Shown: positions 1 through 12,441 of the stretch, in pieces
Layout of the letters: each line of letters opens with the position of its first letter
How positions within the stretch are numbered: position 1 is the stretch's first letter
Source: Pyruvatibacter mobilis
GTDB lineage: Bacteria; Pseudomonadota; Alphaproteobacteria; CGMCC-115125
Assembly: GCF_012848855.1 (NCBI RefSeq)
Contig: NZ_CP051630.1
Location: forward strand, 1,591,501-1,655,500
Length of the DNA: 64,000 nucleotides
Direction: 5' to 3'
Notes under the pieces: generated by a model
The model's database searches: none
Seen by the model: the letters and a program-made list of their open reading frames with translations, nothing else
Told to the model about the DNA's origin: nothing
Program-made: the position numbers and the translations under genes

Positions 1-173
1 TTCTTGTCAGTCCAGCCAGCGACCTCGCGCCCGAAGCCGATGGAGAACTGCTCAACGATGATGCCGAACCAGCGCGCGACCAGGAAGTGGCCCATCTCGT
101 GGATGAACACCACAAGGGACAGCACGAAGACGAACGGCACCACATAGCCGAACAATCCGGAAAGAAAATCCAT
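1..173 (-). CDS. rseP: RseP-type site-2 zinc metalloprotease, N-terminal part (runs off window)
   Basis: Only the first 57 codons lie in the window; the gene continues beyond position 1. The ATG at 171-173 opens a hydrophobic segment followed by HEMGH, the HExxH zinc-binding motif of intramembrane site-2 proteases, then a WFGI..FSIGFG stretch typical of the RseP/YaeL N-terminus. In the known family this inner-membrane protease cleaves anti-sigma factors and remnant signal peptides. It follows dxr by about 100 bp on the same strand, the usual dxr-rseP order. Identity is confident; the rest of the protein cannot be judged. Confidence 0.9.
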   Translation of the reverse strand, partial: MDFLSGLFGYVVPFVFVLSLVVFIHEMGHFLVARWFGIIVEQFSIGFGREVAGWTDK

Positions 174-277
174 TACGGGCGCTATCCCCTACCTTGCTTC
201 CTGGCGGACGGACCCTGTTGGACCGGCCCTTCCCGCCTTACACATACCGGCACGCAGCCGACTTGCCCGACTGCCCG

Positions 278-1501
278 TCAGGACCGGCGCGCCGTCACCA
301 ACTCGGCCGCGATGGCCCGTCCGGCCACGTCGAGCTGCAACACGTCATCCAGGCTGGCGGGCGCGCCTGACAGGCCCTGCGCCACACCGCGCGACATGGT
401 GTCCTCGACAATTGCGGCAATGTCGAGAAAACCGATCTCACCACCCAGAAATGCTGCCACCCCCACTTCGTTTGCAGCGTTGAGGAGTGTAGGGGCCGCC
501 CCCCCTGTTTGCAAGGCAGCCAGGGCCAGCCTCAGCGCCGGAAACCGTTCAAGATCAGGGGCTTCGAAGGTGAGCTGGGCAATCTCGGCAAGGTCCAGCC
601 GGGCCGCCGGCGCGGGCATCCGGGCGGGCCAGGCCATGGTGTGGGCAATAGGCGTCCGCATGTCCGGGGAGCCAAGCTGCGCCAGCACCGAGCCGTCCGT
701 ATAGGCCACCATGGAGTGAATCACCGATTGCGGGTGTACCAGCACGTCCAGCTGATCGGTTTCGACGCCGAAAAGGTAATAGGCCTCAATGACTTCGAGG
801 CCCTTGTTCATCATCGTTGCCGAATCGACGGAGATCTTGGCCCCCATCGACCAGTTGGGGTGCGCCACTGCTTCCGCCGGGGTCGCGGCTTCCATGCGGG
901 CCTTTTCCCAGGTGCGGAACGGGCCGCCGGAGGCGGTGAGGATGATCTTGTCGATGGCGTCCCGGTTGTGGGTTTCCAAGACCTGGAAGATGGCATTGTG
1001 CTCGGAATCAACCGGCAGGAGGGTCGCGTCGGCCTCGTCCACGGCCTCGAGGAAGACGGTCCCGGCGCTGACGAGGCATTCCTTGTTGGCGAGCGCCACG
1101 CAGGCACCCCGGCGGGCAGCCGTCAGGGTGGGCTCGAGGCCCGCGGCGCCCACAATGGCGGCCATCACGTAATCGGTGTCGCGGTCGGCGGCCTCATTCA
1201 GGGCGTCCGGCCCGGCGGCAACGGCGATATTGGTGCCGGAAAGGGCTGTTTTGAGCTCGTCATAGCGGTCCGGGTCCGCCACCACGGCCATGCGGGCATT
1301 GAACTGGCGGGCCTGGCTTGCCAGCAGCTCCACATTGGCATTCGCCGTCAGCACATCCACCTGGAAGCGCTCGGGATTGCGGGCGACGAGATCCAGCGTT
1401 GACGTACCGATGGAGCCCGTGGAGCCAAGGACGCACAGGGTCCTGGGCGCGCTGCCGGGTTCCATGGCAGGCAGAAGATCCTCCGAAGCCGCAATGCTCA
1501 T
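278..1501 (-). CDS. dxr: 1-deoxy-D-xylulose 5-phosphate reductoisomerase
   Basis: This is the second enzyme of the MEP isoprenoid pathway, converting DXP to 2-C-methyl-D-erythritol 4-phosphate with NADPH. The 407-residue product begins shortly before the nucleotide-binding loop LGSTGSIG. It carries NKE (in ALANKECLVSAG), the substrate-loop region VDSEHNAIFQ, and SVDSATMMNKGLEVIEA, all diagnostic of Dxr. I start at the ATG at 1499-1501 because it overlaps the cdsA stop as ATGA, a translational-coupling arrangement. The same frame stays open upstream but there it is only a shadow of cdsA. Length is normal for the family. Confidence 0.97.
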   Translation of the reverse strand: MSIAASEDLLPAMEPGSAPRTLCVLGSTGSIGTSTLDLVARNPERFQVDVLTANANVELLASQARQFNARMAVVADPDRYDELKTALSGTNIAVAAGPDALNEAADRDTDYVMAAIVGAAGLEPTLTAARRGACVALANKECLVSAGTVFLEAVDEADATLLPVDSEHNAIFQVLETHNRDAIDKIILTASGGPFRTWEKARMEAATPAEAVAHPNWSMGAKISVDSATMMNKGLEVIEAYYLFGVETDQLDVLVHPQSVIHSMVAYTDGSVLAQLGSPDMRTPIAHTMAWPARMPAPAARLDLAEIAQLTFEAPDLERFPALRLALAALQTGGAAPTLLNAANEVGVAAFLGGEIGFLDIAAIVEDTMSRGVAQGLSGAPASLDDVLQLDVAGRAIAAELVTARRS

Positions 1502-2375
1502 ACGACGAATACCCCCAAACCGATGCCCTGCCCCTGTTCGGTCAACACGCCAATCAGGGCCGCCAGGGCCGCGGCAACAGCCGCAAAAATCAATCCATCC
1601 ACCCGGTCCAGCACGCCCCCATGCCCGGGAATGAGATGGCTCGAGTCTTTCACATGTGCGTAGCGTTTCAAGGCGGATTCGGCGATATCGCCGATTTGGG
1701 CGATGACCGCGATTCCGCCGCTGATAAGGGCCAGCAACACTGCCACATCCAGATCGAGAATGAGCGACGTCGCAGCCCCCGCCACCGCCGCACCGGCCAT
1801 ACCGCCCAGCAGGCCCGACCACGTCTTGGCCGGGGAGAAGCGCGGCGCCAGCTTCGGCCCGCCTATGGTGCGGCCCGCCACGAAAGCCATGATGTCGGTC
1901 GCCCACACCACCGCCAGCAGCCAGTATAGGGTCAGCATGCCCCACTCGCCGCCGCTGCGCAGCCAGACGATGGCGATGCAGGGCAGCAGGATGTAGGGAA
2001 AGCCGATCATCGGCCAGCGTCGGCCCTGCCCGCGCAGGATCACCACCACAAGCGCCAGCATCACGCCCGCAAGCGCTGCCAGCAGCCCCAGCAGCGGCTT
2101 GTCCGCACCGGCCAGGCCGATGGAGACGATCGCCGTCACGGCGTGGATGATGTAATCCGCATTGAGGTGGCTGCCGCGCACCAGCCGTGCCCATTCATAG
2201 GTCATCAGCACGGCGGCAAGCATGACGAGGCCCGTGAAGGCCCAGCCGCCCCGATAAACAAGATAGATGGCGACCGGTGCCAGCACCGCAGCGGACGCGA
2301 TGCGCATGACCAGTTCACGGCCGGCGGACGGCTTTTTGCCCGGGCCTGCCGGGCCTCCCGTATCGGGACTGTCTG

Positions 2376-2394
<19 letters not shown>
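1498..2394 (-). CDS. cdsA: Phosphatidate cytidylyltransferase (CDP-diglyceride synthase)
   Basis: A membrane enzyme that makes CDP-diacylglycerol from phosphatidate and CTP, the branch point for phospholipid synthesis. The 298-residue product has multiple hydrophobic segments from about residue 25 onward. Its C-terminus holds the CdsA signature: [13 protein letters not shown], then [12 protein letters not shown], with the conserved K..D and H-G-G-x-x-D-R-x-D residues. It overlaps uppS upstream by 19 bp and dxr downstream by 4 bp, so the three are almost certainly cotranscribed. Confidence 0.96.
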
Positions 2395-3203
<809 letters not shown>

Positions 3204-3270
3204 GAGGTCAGACTATCAGATCGGACATTTCCCGCCCGTTACCCGCAAGGGGCAACGAGGAACAGTCATG

Positions 3271-3840
3271 TCAGACCTGCATGATCTCCGCTTCCTTGGC
3301 TGCGAGCGCGGCATCGACATCGCCCACGGACTTGTCGGTCAGTCCCTGCACCTTGTCGGCCAGCTTCTTGTGGTCGTCCTTGCCAATGTCGCCGTCTTTT
3401 TCGGCTTTTTTGAGATGGTCCATGGCATCGCGGCGCACATTGCGGATGGCGACGCGGGCCGCCTCGGCATATTTGCCGGCCACCTTGGTCAGCTCCACGC
3501 GGCGCTCTTCGTTCAGCTCGGGGATCGGCACACGCACATTCTGGCCGTCCGCCACCGGATTGACGCCGAGGCCGGCTTCGCGGATCGACTTCTCGACCGG
3601 GCCTACCATCGACTTGTCCCAGACCGATACCATGATCAGGCGCGGCTCCGGCACGGAGACAGTACCCACCTGGTTGAGCGGCATCTTCTGGCCATAGGCG
3701 TCGACCATCACCGGGTCGAGCAGCGAGGCGGAGGCACGGCCCGTGCGCAGGCCACCGAATTCGCTCTTCAGGTTGTCCAGCGCCCCGTGCATGCGGTGCT
3801 CGATGTCTTTCAGGTCAACGCCCGGTGCTTCTTCGGCCAT
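3271..3840 (-). CDS. frr: Ribosome recycling factor
   Basis: Splits post-termination ribosomes together with EF-G. The 189-residue product matches the family length and carries [20 protein letters not shown] near the start, IPELNEERR in the middle and a charged helical C-terminus. A longer frame starts at 3864, but the ATG at 3838-3840 is preceded by AAGGAGAG with a normal gap, so I chose that start (MAEEAP...). It lies between pyrH and uppS, about 70 bp from each, in the usual alphaproteobacterial order. Confidence 0.96.
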   Translation of the reverse strand: MAEEAPGVDLKDIEHRMHGALDNLKSEFGGLRTGRASASLLDPVMVDAYGQKMPLNQVGTVSVPEPRLIMVSVWDKSMVGPVEKSIREAGLGVNPVADGQNVRVPIPELNEERRVELTKVAGKYAEAARVAIRNVRRDAMDHLKKAEKDGDIGKDDHKKLADKVQGLTDKSVGDVDAALAAKEAEIMQV

Positions 3841-3908
3841 TGCGGCTCTCCTTCGATCTTTCATCCCGCGGGCACGGCATCATGCCGTCCGTATGCGGAT
3901 GGCGCGTT

Positions 3909-4634
3909 CTACGCGGCAATGTTCTCAACAATGGTCGACCGCCCCTGCCCCTGCAGCACGCGGCCGAACTCACCCTTTTCGTGGATGTTGAACACCACGA
4001 TGGGAATGGAATTGTCCCGGCACAGGGCAATGGCAGAGGCATCCATGACCTTCAGGTCATCGGCCAGCACCTGCATGTAGCCCAGCCGCTCATAGCGGGT
4101 GGCGGACGGGTCGAGCTTGGGGTCGGCGGTATAGACGCCGTCCACCTGAGTGCCCTTCATCAGGGCATCGCAATTCATCTCGGAGGCGCGCAGAGCGGCC
4201 GCCGTATCGGTCGTGAAGAAGGGGTTGCCGGTGCCGGCGGCGAAGATCACCACGCGGCCCTTTTCCATGTGGCGCACGGCGCGGCGGCGGATATAGGGCT
4301 CGCAGACCGTCGTCATGGGAATGGCGGAGAGCACGCGCGTCGGCACGCCTTCCTGCTCCAGCCCGTTCTGCATGGCCAGGGCGTTCATCACCGTGGCCAG
4401 CATGCCCATATAGTCGGCGCTGGCGCGCTCCATGCCTTCGGCAGCACCCTTGAGCCCGCGGAAGATGTTGCCGCCGCCGATGACGAGGCACACCTCAACA
4501 CCGATCTCCAGGGCGTCCTTCACCTCACCGGCGATGCGCTTCACCACCTTGTGGTCGATGCCGTAGGTCTGCTCCCCCATCAGCGCTTCACCGGAGACCT
4601 TCAGGAGGACGCGCTTGAACTTGGGCTCGGACAT
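3909..4634 (-). CDS. pyrH: Uridylate kinase (UMP kinase)
   Basis: Phosphorylates UMP to UDP in pyrimidine nucleotide synthesis. The 241-residue product starts [18 protein letters not shown], the amino-acid-kinase-fold phosphate loop of bacterial PyrH. It also shows IGGGNIFRG, a [11 protein letters not shown] stretch and [13 protein letters not shown]. The in-frame upstream ATG at 4673 would add 13 unconserved residues. The ATG at 4632-4634 has a GGAG seven bases upstream and gives the standard length, so it is preferred. A short hairpin (4653-4670) sits just before this ribosome binding site. Confidence 0.96.
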   Translation of the reverse strand: MSEPKFKRVLLKVSGEALMGEQTYGIDHKVVKRIAGEVKDALEIGVEVCLVIGGGNIFRGLKGAAEGMERASADYMGMLATVMNALAMQNGLEQEGVPTRVLSAIPMTTVCEPYIRRRAVRHMEKGRVVIFAAGTGNPFFTTDTAAALRASEMNCDALMKGTQVDGVYTADPKLDPSATRYERLGYMQVLADDLKVMDASAIALCRDNSIPIVVFNIHEKGEFGRVLQGQGRSTIVENIAA

Positions 4635-4652
4635 CGGGGCACTCCGGCGGGG

Positions 4653-4670
4653 CCATCTGCGTGCAGATGG
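4653..4670 (-). promoter_or_regulatory. Hairpin upstream of the pyrH ribosome binding site
   Basis: CCATCTGC and GCAGATGG form an 8-bp inverted repeat with a 2-base centre, ending about 9 bases before the GGAG of pyrH. A 12-bp direct repeat (cagatggcaaca at 4664-4675 and 4698-4709) overlaps it, so alternative pairings are possible. A role in translation or processing of the tsf-pyrH transcript is inference only. Confidence 0.35.
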
Positions 4671-4709
4671 CAACAGTCTTCAGATGAAATCAAACGTCAG
4701 ATGGCAACA

Positions 4710-4737
4710 CGCCGCCGACTCAGACAAGTCGGCGGCG
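4710..4737 (-). terminator. Strong hairpin in the tsf-pyrH intergenic region (attenuator or processing site)
   Basis: CGCCGCCGACT and AGTCGGCGGCG form a perfect 11-bp stem with a 6-base loop. No clear U-tract follows on the minus strand, so it is not a standard intrinsic terminator. It could reduce read-through from rpsB-tsf into pyrH, or protect a 3' end. Position and perfect complementarity are seen; the function is inferred. Confidence 0.45.
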
Positions 4738-4844
4738 GGTCATATTGTACGATGCGGGGCCGAGTTTCCAGTGAGACCGGGCGGTGTTTCCCGCCCGGCA
4801 TCCGCTGGCCCGGCCCGCCGGCCACATGGCCGGCGCATGGCGTC

Positions 4845-5771
4845 TTAGCCGTTGGCGGCAGCGGCGACTTCAGCGGCGAAGTCGGCCTCTTCCTTCTCGA
4901 TGCCTTCACCGAGCTCGAAGCGCTTGAAGCCCTTGAGCGCGATCGGTGCACCGACATCGCCTTCGGCATTCTTGATCGCCTTTTCGACCGTGTTGTCCGG
5001 GTCGATCACGAAGGCCTGCTTCGACAGCACCACTTCCTCGTAGAACTTGCGGATGCGGCCTTCCACCATCTTGGCGATGATCTCTTCCGGCTTGCCGCTT
5101 TCGCGTGCCTCGGCCGAGAGCACGTCGCGCTCCTTGTCCACCACGGCCGGGTCAAGCTCGGCTTCGGTGGCGGCCAGCGGGTTGGTTGCTGCCACGTGCA
5201 TGGCGATCTGGCGGCCCAGCTCGGCGAGCTTGCCGGCATCGCCGGTGGACTCCAGCGCCACCAGCACACCGATCTTGCCGAGGCCCGGCGCGGTCTGGTT
5301 GTGCACATAGGCAGCCACGGCACCATTCTCGACCGAGAGGCTCTCGGCGCGGCGCAGGGTCATGTTCTCGCCGATGGTGCCCACCATCTCGGAGATATGC
5401 GCTTCGACGGACTTGCCGGCGCCGGGGAAGTCAGCGGCCTTGAGAGCGTCCGTGTCGCCGTCTGTCTTGAGGGCGACGTCGGCGATGGCGGACACCATCT
5501 TCTGGAAGTTCTCGTTGCGGGCCACGAAGTCGGTCTCGGAATTCACTTCCACGACCACGCCCTTGGGGCCATCAACGGCAACGGCGACGAGGCCGTCAGC
5601 CGCCACGCGGCCGGCCTTCTTGGCGGCCTTGGCCAGGCCCTTGGTGCGCAGCCAGTCAACGGCGGCTTCCATGTCGCCATCGGTTTCCTTGAGGGCGGCC
5701 TTGCAATCCATCATGCCCGCGCCCGTGGTGTCGCGGAGCTCCTTCACCATGCCTGCGGTAATGTTGGCCAT
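4845..5771 (-). CDS. tsf: Translation elongation factor Ts
   Basis: Guanine nucleotide exchange factor for EF-Tu. The 308-residue product opens with the EF-Ts signature: [16 protein letters not shown], followed by [33 protein letters not shown], the core-domain signature 2, lies around residues 70-87. The C-terminal dimerisation/core subdomains are complete, so the length is normal. It sits downstream of rpsB on the same strand, separated by a hairpin. Confidence 0.97.
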   Translation of the reverse strand: MANITAGMVKELRDTTGAGMMDCKAALKETDGDMEAAVDWLRTKGLAKAAKKAGRVAADGLVAVAVDGPKGVVVEVNSETDFVARNENFQKMVSAIADVALKTDGDTDALKAADFPGAGKSVEAHISEMVGTIGENMTLRRAESLSVENGAVAAYVHNQTAPGLGKIGVLVALESTGDAGKLAELGRQIAMHVAATNPLAATEAELDPAVVDKERDVLSAEARESGKPEEIIAKMVEGRIRKFYEEVVLSKQAFVIDPDNTVEKAIKNAEGDVGAPIALKGFKRFELGEGIEKEEADFAAEVAAAANG

Positions 5772-5875
5772 CGGTGATCCTCTTTGAGTTCGTTCGGGTT
5801 TTCACTGTCGCGGTCGGCCGCCTGTGCCCGGCATTGTCAGCCGCCAGGGGGCCTTACCGCTTCCATGCGTCGCTT

Positions 5876-5906
5876 GCGTGACACCGCTTTTCAGGCGGTG
5901 TCACGC
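5876..5906 (-). terminator. Inverted repeat in the rpsB-tsf intergenic region (likely attenuator)
   Basis: GCGTGACACCGC and GCGGTGTCACGC form a perfect 12-bp stem around a 7-base loop, between the rpsB stop (5920) and tsf start (5771). There is no U-run after the stem on the minus strand, so it is more likely a partial terminator, pause or processing hairpin. Such a hairpin between rpsB and tsf is known in other bacteria as a way of setting the S2/EF-Ts ratio; that role here is inferred. Confidence 0.55.
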
Positions 5907-5919
5907 TGAAAGCCACGCG

Positions 5920-6711
5920 TTACGCAGACGCTTCCTCAGCTGCCGGCTGGGCAGCCGTTTCTTCCGGCAGTGCCTCGGCAATCGGCTCTTCAGCCTCGCC
6001 CGGATCGAAGGCAGCGCTGCCCTGGCTGCGGGAGATGCCGTCCAGCACGGCGCGGGAGGCCAGGTCGCAATACAGCGAAATGGCGCGCGCGGCGTCATCA
6101 TTGCCCGGGATCGGGTAGGTGATGCCGGAGGGGTCGGAGTTGGAATCGAGCACGGCCGCGACCGGGATGCCGAGCTTGGCGGCTTCCTGGATGGCGATCT
6201 GTTCCTTGTTGGTGTCGACCACGAAGATCAGGTCCGGCACGCCGCCCATGTCGCGGATACCGCCGATGGCCTGGTCCAGCTTGTCGCGGTTGCGGGTCAG
6301 CACCAGGCGCTCCTTCTTGGTGAGCGGCAGGCTTTCGTCGGCCAGCTTCTCATCATATTCGCGCAGCTTCTTGATCGAGGCCGACACGGTCTTCCAGTTG
6401 GTCAGCGTGCCGCCGAGCCAGCGGTAGTTCATGTAGTACTGGGCGCAGCGGCGGGCGGCTTCGGCCACCGGCTGGGATGCCTGGCGCTTGGTGCCCACGA
6501 ACAGGATGCGGCCGCCGCCGGCGGCAACGTCGCTCATGGCAACCAGGGCCTGGTGCAGCAGCGGCACGGTCTGGGCCAGGTCGATGATGTGGATATTGTC
6601 GCGAACGCCGAAGATGAACGGGGCCATCTTGGGGTTCCAGCGGTGGGACTGGTGTCCAAAGTGCACGCCTGCTTCAAGCAGCTGACGCATAGAATATTCC
6701 GGCAGGGCCAT
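5920..6711 (-). CDS. rpsB: 30S ribosomal protein S2
   Basis: Structural protein of the small ribosomal subunit. The 263-residue product starts [20 protein letters not shown] and includes [10 protein letters not shown], the first S2 signature region, and [16 protein letters not shown], the second. The C-terminus is extended by a tail of about 30 residues rich in Ala and Glu, common in alphaproteobacterial S2. A longer frame begins at 6786, but the ATG at 6709-6711 has AAGGAG at good distance and gives the family start. It is read from a promoter at 6878-6906. Confidence 0.97.
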   Translation of the reverse strand: MALPEYSMRQLLEAGVHFGHQSHRWNPKMAPFIFGVRDNIHIIDLAQTVPLLHQALVAMSDVAAGGGRILFVGTKRQASQPVAEAARRCAQYYMNYRWLGGTLTNWKTVSASIKKLREYDEKLADESLPLTKKERLVLTRNRDKLDQAIGGIRDMGGVPDLIFVVDTNKEQIAIQEAAKLGIPVAAVLDSNSDPSGITYPIPGNDDAARAISLYCDLASRAVLDGISRSQGSAAFDPGEAEEPIAEALPEETAAQPAAEEASA

Positions 6712-6877
6712 GAGCCTTGCTCCTTTCGTTTTCCGGTTCAGCCTCTGCGAGGGAGGAAAGAGCTGCAGGCCGATTGCCTGCCGCACCGGATGGACAGTTG
6801 GGAATGTGTGTAAAACTGCAGGATTTCCGCCGTTTTACGGGCCCCGAATGCCCGTCCCTCGCATGTGGAATGGCAGC

Positions 6878-6906
6878 GGTATAAGCGCTGGCGGCAAAAA
6901 GCGCAA
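6878..6906 (-). promoter_or_regulatory. Sigma-70-type promoter of rpsB-tsf
   Basis: On the minus strand TTGCGC (6901-6906) and TATACC (6878-6883) are separated by 17 bases, a good housekeeping promoter. The predicted transcript starts near 6870, leaving a leader of about 160 bases before rpsB. That is long enough for the S2 autoregulation known in other bacteria, but I cannot identify the structure. Confidence 0.6.
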
Positions 6907-6914
6907 GTGGGCGG

Positions 6915-6935
6915 AAAATCAGGGGGTTAGCCCCC
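6915..6935 (-). terminator. Short GC hairpin with T-tract after dnaE
   Basis: GGGGG-CTAA-CCCCC followed by TGATTTTCC on the minus strand begins about 9 bases after the dnaE stop codon. The stem is only 5 bp but pure G-C, and the T-run is short. It is a plausible weak intrinsic terminator for the dnaE transcript, placed just upstream of the rpsB promoter. Confidence 0.4.
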
Positions 6936-6943
6936 TCATCCCG

Positions 6944-10435
<3,492 letters not shown>

Positions 10436-10524
10436 CTGTGATTCCTCACTCATGGCGGCAAGTCTACCGCGCCGCGCCCCGGACCTTCAGCCGTCCGTCG
10501 CCACTTATCCCCAGATAATTTCGT

Positions 10525-10623
10525 CTAGTGCACAGCCTGCGCGGCGGCTGTCAGGGCAAAGCCGCTCCACATCACGGCACCAAGCACGAGAAGCGCTGCT
10601 GTATCCTTGATCCAATCCGCCAT
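10525..10623 (-). CDS. Small single-span membrane peptide, 32 residues, with an SOS-box promoter
   Basis: The ATG at 10621-10623 has GGGAGAT a few bases upstream. The frame runs 32 codons to TAG at 10525. The N-terminus is short and charged (MADWIKDT), and the rest is one hydrophobic helix (AALLVLGAVMWSGFALTAAA) ending in QAVH, so a single inner-membrane span is predicted. Its promoter has TTGACA and a GTTC-N7-GTTC box between the -35 and -10. Small LexA-controlled membrane peptides such as SidA of Caulobacter (a division inhibitor) and TisB of E. coli (a toxin) are known. This peptide shares size, topology and control, but I see no clear sequence match, so function is open. It is upstream of and codirectional with dnaE. 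Confidence 0.65.
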   Translation of the reverse strand: MADWIKDTAALLVLGAVMWSGFALTAAAQAVH

Positions 10624-10682
10624 GGTCTCATCTCCCGATTGTCCTGCGGCCGACAGCCCGGTGCCGTCCCAGCCACCAGGAG

Positions 10683-10712
10683 ATAATGTTCCTGTTTTGT
10701 TCTTGTTGTCAA
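10683..10712 (-). promoter_or_regulatory. LexA-type promoter for the small membrane peptide (and possibly dnaE)
   Basis: On the minus strand a perfect TTGACA (10707-10712) is followed after 18 bases by CATTAT (10683-10688). The direct repeat GTTC-N7-GTTC, read on the plus strand at 10688-10702, fills the spacer and touches the -10. GTTC-N7-GTTC is the established LexA operator of alphaproteobacteria, and this is its usual repressing position. The 15-mer GTTCCTGTTTTGTTC also has the T-rich centre seen in many such boxes. Confidence 0.8.
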
Positions 10713-10815
10713 GAGATGAGATGAGGCATTCTGTAATTAACAGGGTGGACTATCGAAGCCGCTCATAATTGGAGCAAGACGGGTTTTGACCAGCATGTGG
10801 AAAAAGGAAATCGCA

Positions 10816-11607
10816 ATGGCAGCTGGGCGAATTGGGAGCATTGCGTTCATCGCCGGTGGCTGGATTCTGTTCGGAGTTCGGATTGTGCTGGAGCTAATTG
10901 GCTATGCCACAATCCCAGAGGACACTGAGGTCGCACGGACCCGGATAGAAGCGCTTCTCACGTGGCTTTCTGGCGTTCCGTCGTGGTTGGTTTTCGGCTT
11001 CGTACTAATCCCAACGATCGTGCTGATTTATGTGTCGTGGCCGAAAAACAACCGAACCGAGATTGCGCCCCGCCGTTCACATGTGGCGCCATCCGAAGGC
11101 CCCGTAGTTACTCCGCAAAGCGAAACCTATAGCCCCGCGCATGAAACTCTCATGCGCTTCACCACCCGCCACCTACTTCCAACATGCAACCTGCTGTTCC
11201 GACTTCAGGAGGCAGCGATCCGAAGTCTTTGTACTAACGGAATTATCTCAAATGCTGCCGTCGAGGGTGCAAAACCAAGAGGTTTTACTGAACATGTCAG
11301 TCGTTTGTCCGGATTAGCCAACAGTCCTCCGGACTTCATTCCGTTCAAGGATATGGCTTCGTGCGTTGAAATGATTGAGAAGAACTACGGGGGAATACCA
11401 AGGCAAATACAACTGATACTCCAACAAAGCGCAGTAAGCGTTGAAGAATTTTTGAAAAAAAACTCCGATCTATATAAGACTTGGCAGTCTCACCACCACG
11501 ACATGGTATTTGCATATGAGAGCATCAAATGTGATCCGAATATGGGCCAACTATTTCGCCCCGTTCGACCTGCGCGATGGCAGCTTGATCACATCCCCTT
11601 GTCCTGA
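10816..11607 (+). CDS. Hypothetical membrane-anchored protein
   Basis: I do not recognise a family. From the ATG at 10816, which has AAGGA seven bases upstream, the product is 263 residues. A TTG at 10786 would add ten residues but lacks an equally placed ribosome site. There are two hydrophobic segments, near residues 5-28 (SIAFIAGGWILFGVRIVLEL) and 50-75 (PSWLVFGFVLIPTIVLIYVS). A cytoplasmic part of about 190 residues follows, without recognisable motifs. Codon use is visibly more A/T-rich than in lolD and dnaE, and the gene runs opposite to its neighbours, which breaks the usual dnaE-lolD order. Acquisition by transfer is likely. Confidence 0.7.
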   Translation: MAAGRIGSIAFIAGGWILFGVRIVLELIGYATIPEDTEVARTRIEALLTWLSGVPSWLVFGFVLIPTIVLIYVSWPKNNRTEIAPRRSHVAPSEGPVVTPQSETYSPAHETLMRFTTRHLLPTCNLLFRLQEAAIRSLCTNGIISNAAVEGAKPRGFTEHVSRLSGLANSPPDFIPFKDMASCVEMIEKNYGGIPRQIQLILQQSAVSVEEFLKKNSDLYKTWQSHHHDMVFAYESIKCDPNMGQLFRPVRPARWQLDHIPLS

Positions 11608-11736
11608 TCGCGTCTTCAGGCCAATCAGCCTGTCCTCTGGGAGCAGGAATGGCTGAGCCCATGTTTTCTTGCTGCCACGTAGTATCGGATCATCCACACC
11701 CCTGTGAGTCGGCAAAAAAGCGTGGAATTTCAGGGG

Positions 11737-12441
11737 TTAATCAGGCGTCGATGCGAGATCCGCACCGTCTACAAGCAGGCCTTCATGAAGCAGGATGACC
11801 CGGTCCATCTCACGGGCAAGGTCGAGATTGTGGGTCGCCACCAGGGCGGCCACGCCCTCTCCCCGGGTGAGGGAGACGAACTCGTTGAACACCGCGCGCG
11901 AGGTCTTGGGGTCGAGATTGCCGGTCGGCTCATCGGCCAGAAGCAGGCTGGGCCGGTTGGCCAGTGCCCGGGCAATGGCCACGCGCTGCTGCTCGCCGCC
12001 GGAGAGCTGCGCCGGCCGGTGCTCCAGCCGGTATTCAAGGCCAAGGCGGCCCAGCAGCCGCTCGGCCACAGCCGTTGCCGCCTTGCGCCGCACGCCCGCC
12101 ACCATCTGCGGCAGCACCACGTTTTCCGTCGCCGAGAATTCCGGAAGCAGGTGATGCGCCTGGTAGACGAAGCCGATCTCCGTGCGCCGCACGCGGGTCT
12201 TCTCCGCGTCCGACAAGCCCATGCAGGGTGCCCCGGCGATCAGCACCTCGCCCGCATCGGGCTTTTCCAGCAGGCCCGCGATATGCAGCAGCGATGACTT
12301 GCCGGCGCCCGACGGGCCCACAAGCGCCACCAGCTCGCCCGGCCGGATTGTCAGGCTGGCACCGCGGAACACGTGCAGCGGCACATCGCCCTGCTGGTAG
12401 GTCCGTTCCACCTGGCGGAGTTCAAGCGCTGTATTACTCAT
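11737..12441 (-). CDS. lolD: Lipoprotein-releasing ABC transporter, ATP-binding subunit LolD
   Basis: ATPase that powers extraction of lipoproteins from the inner membrane for transfer to LolA. The 234-residue product shows Walker A (GPSGAGKS), the Q-loop context [14 protein letters not shown], the ABC signature [15 protein letters not shown], Walker B with DEPTGNLD, and the H-loop ATHN. This is the MacB/LolD/FtsE subgroup pattern. It overlaps the permease gene upstream by 8 bp, indicating one operon. Confidence 0.94.
   Translation of the reverse strand: MSNTALELRQVERTYQQGDVPLHVFRGASLTIRPGELVALVGPSGAGKSSLLHIAGLLEKPDAGEVLIAGAPCMGLSDAEKTRVRRTEIGFVYQAHHLLPEFSATENVVLPQMVAGVRRKAATAVAERLLGRLGLEYRLEHRPAQLSGGEQQRVAIARALANRPSLLLADEPTGNLDPKTSRAVFNEFVSLTRGEGVAALVATHNLDLAREMDRVILLHEGLLVDGADLASTPD

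Noticed and set aside
3825-5777. Plus-strand open frame of 650 codons opposite pyrH and tsf
   Set aside because: Spans two real minus-strand genes and their intergenic hairpin; composition is that of a shadow frame.
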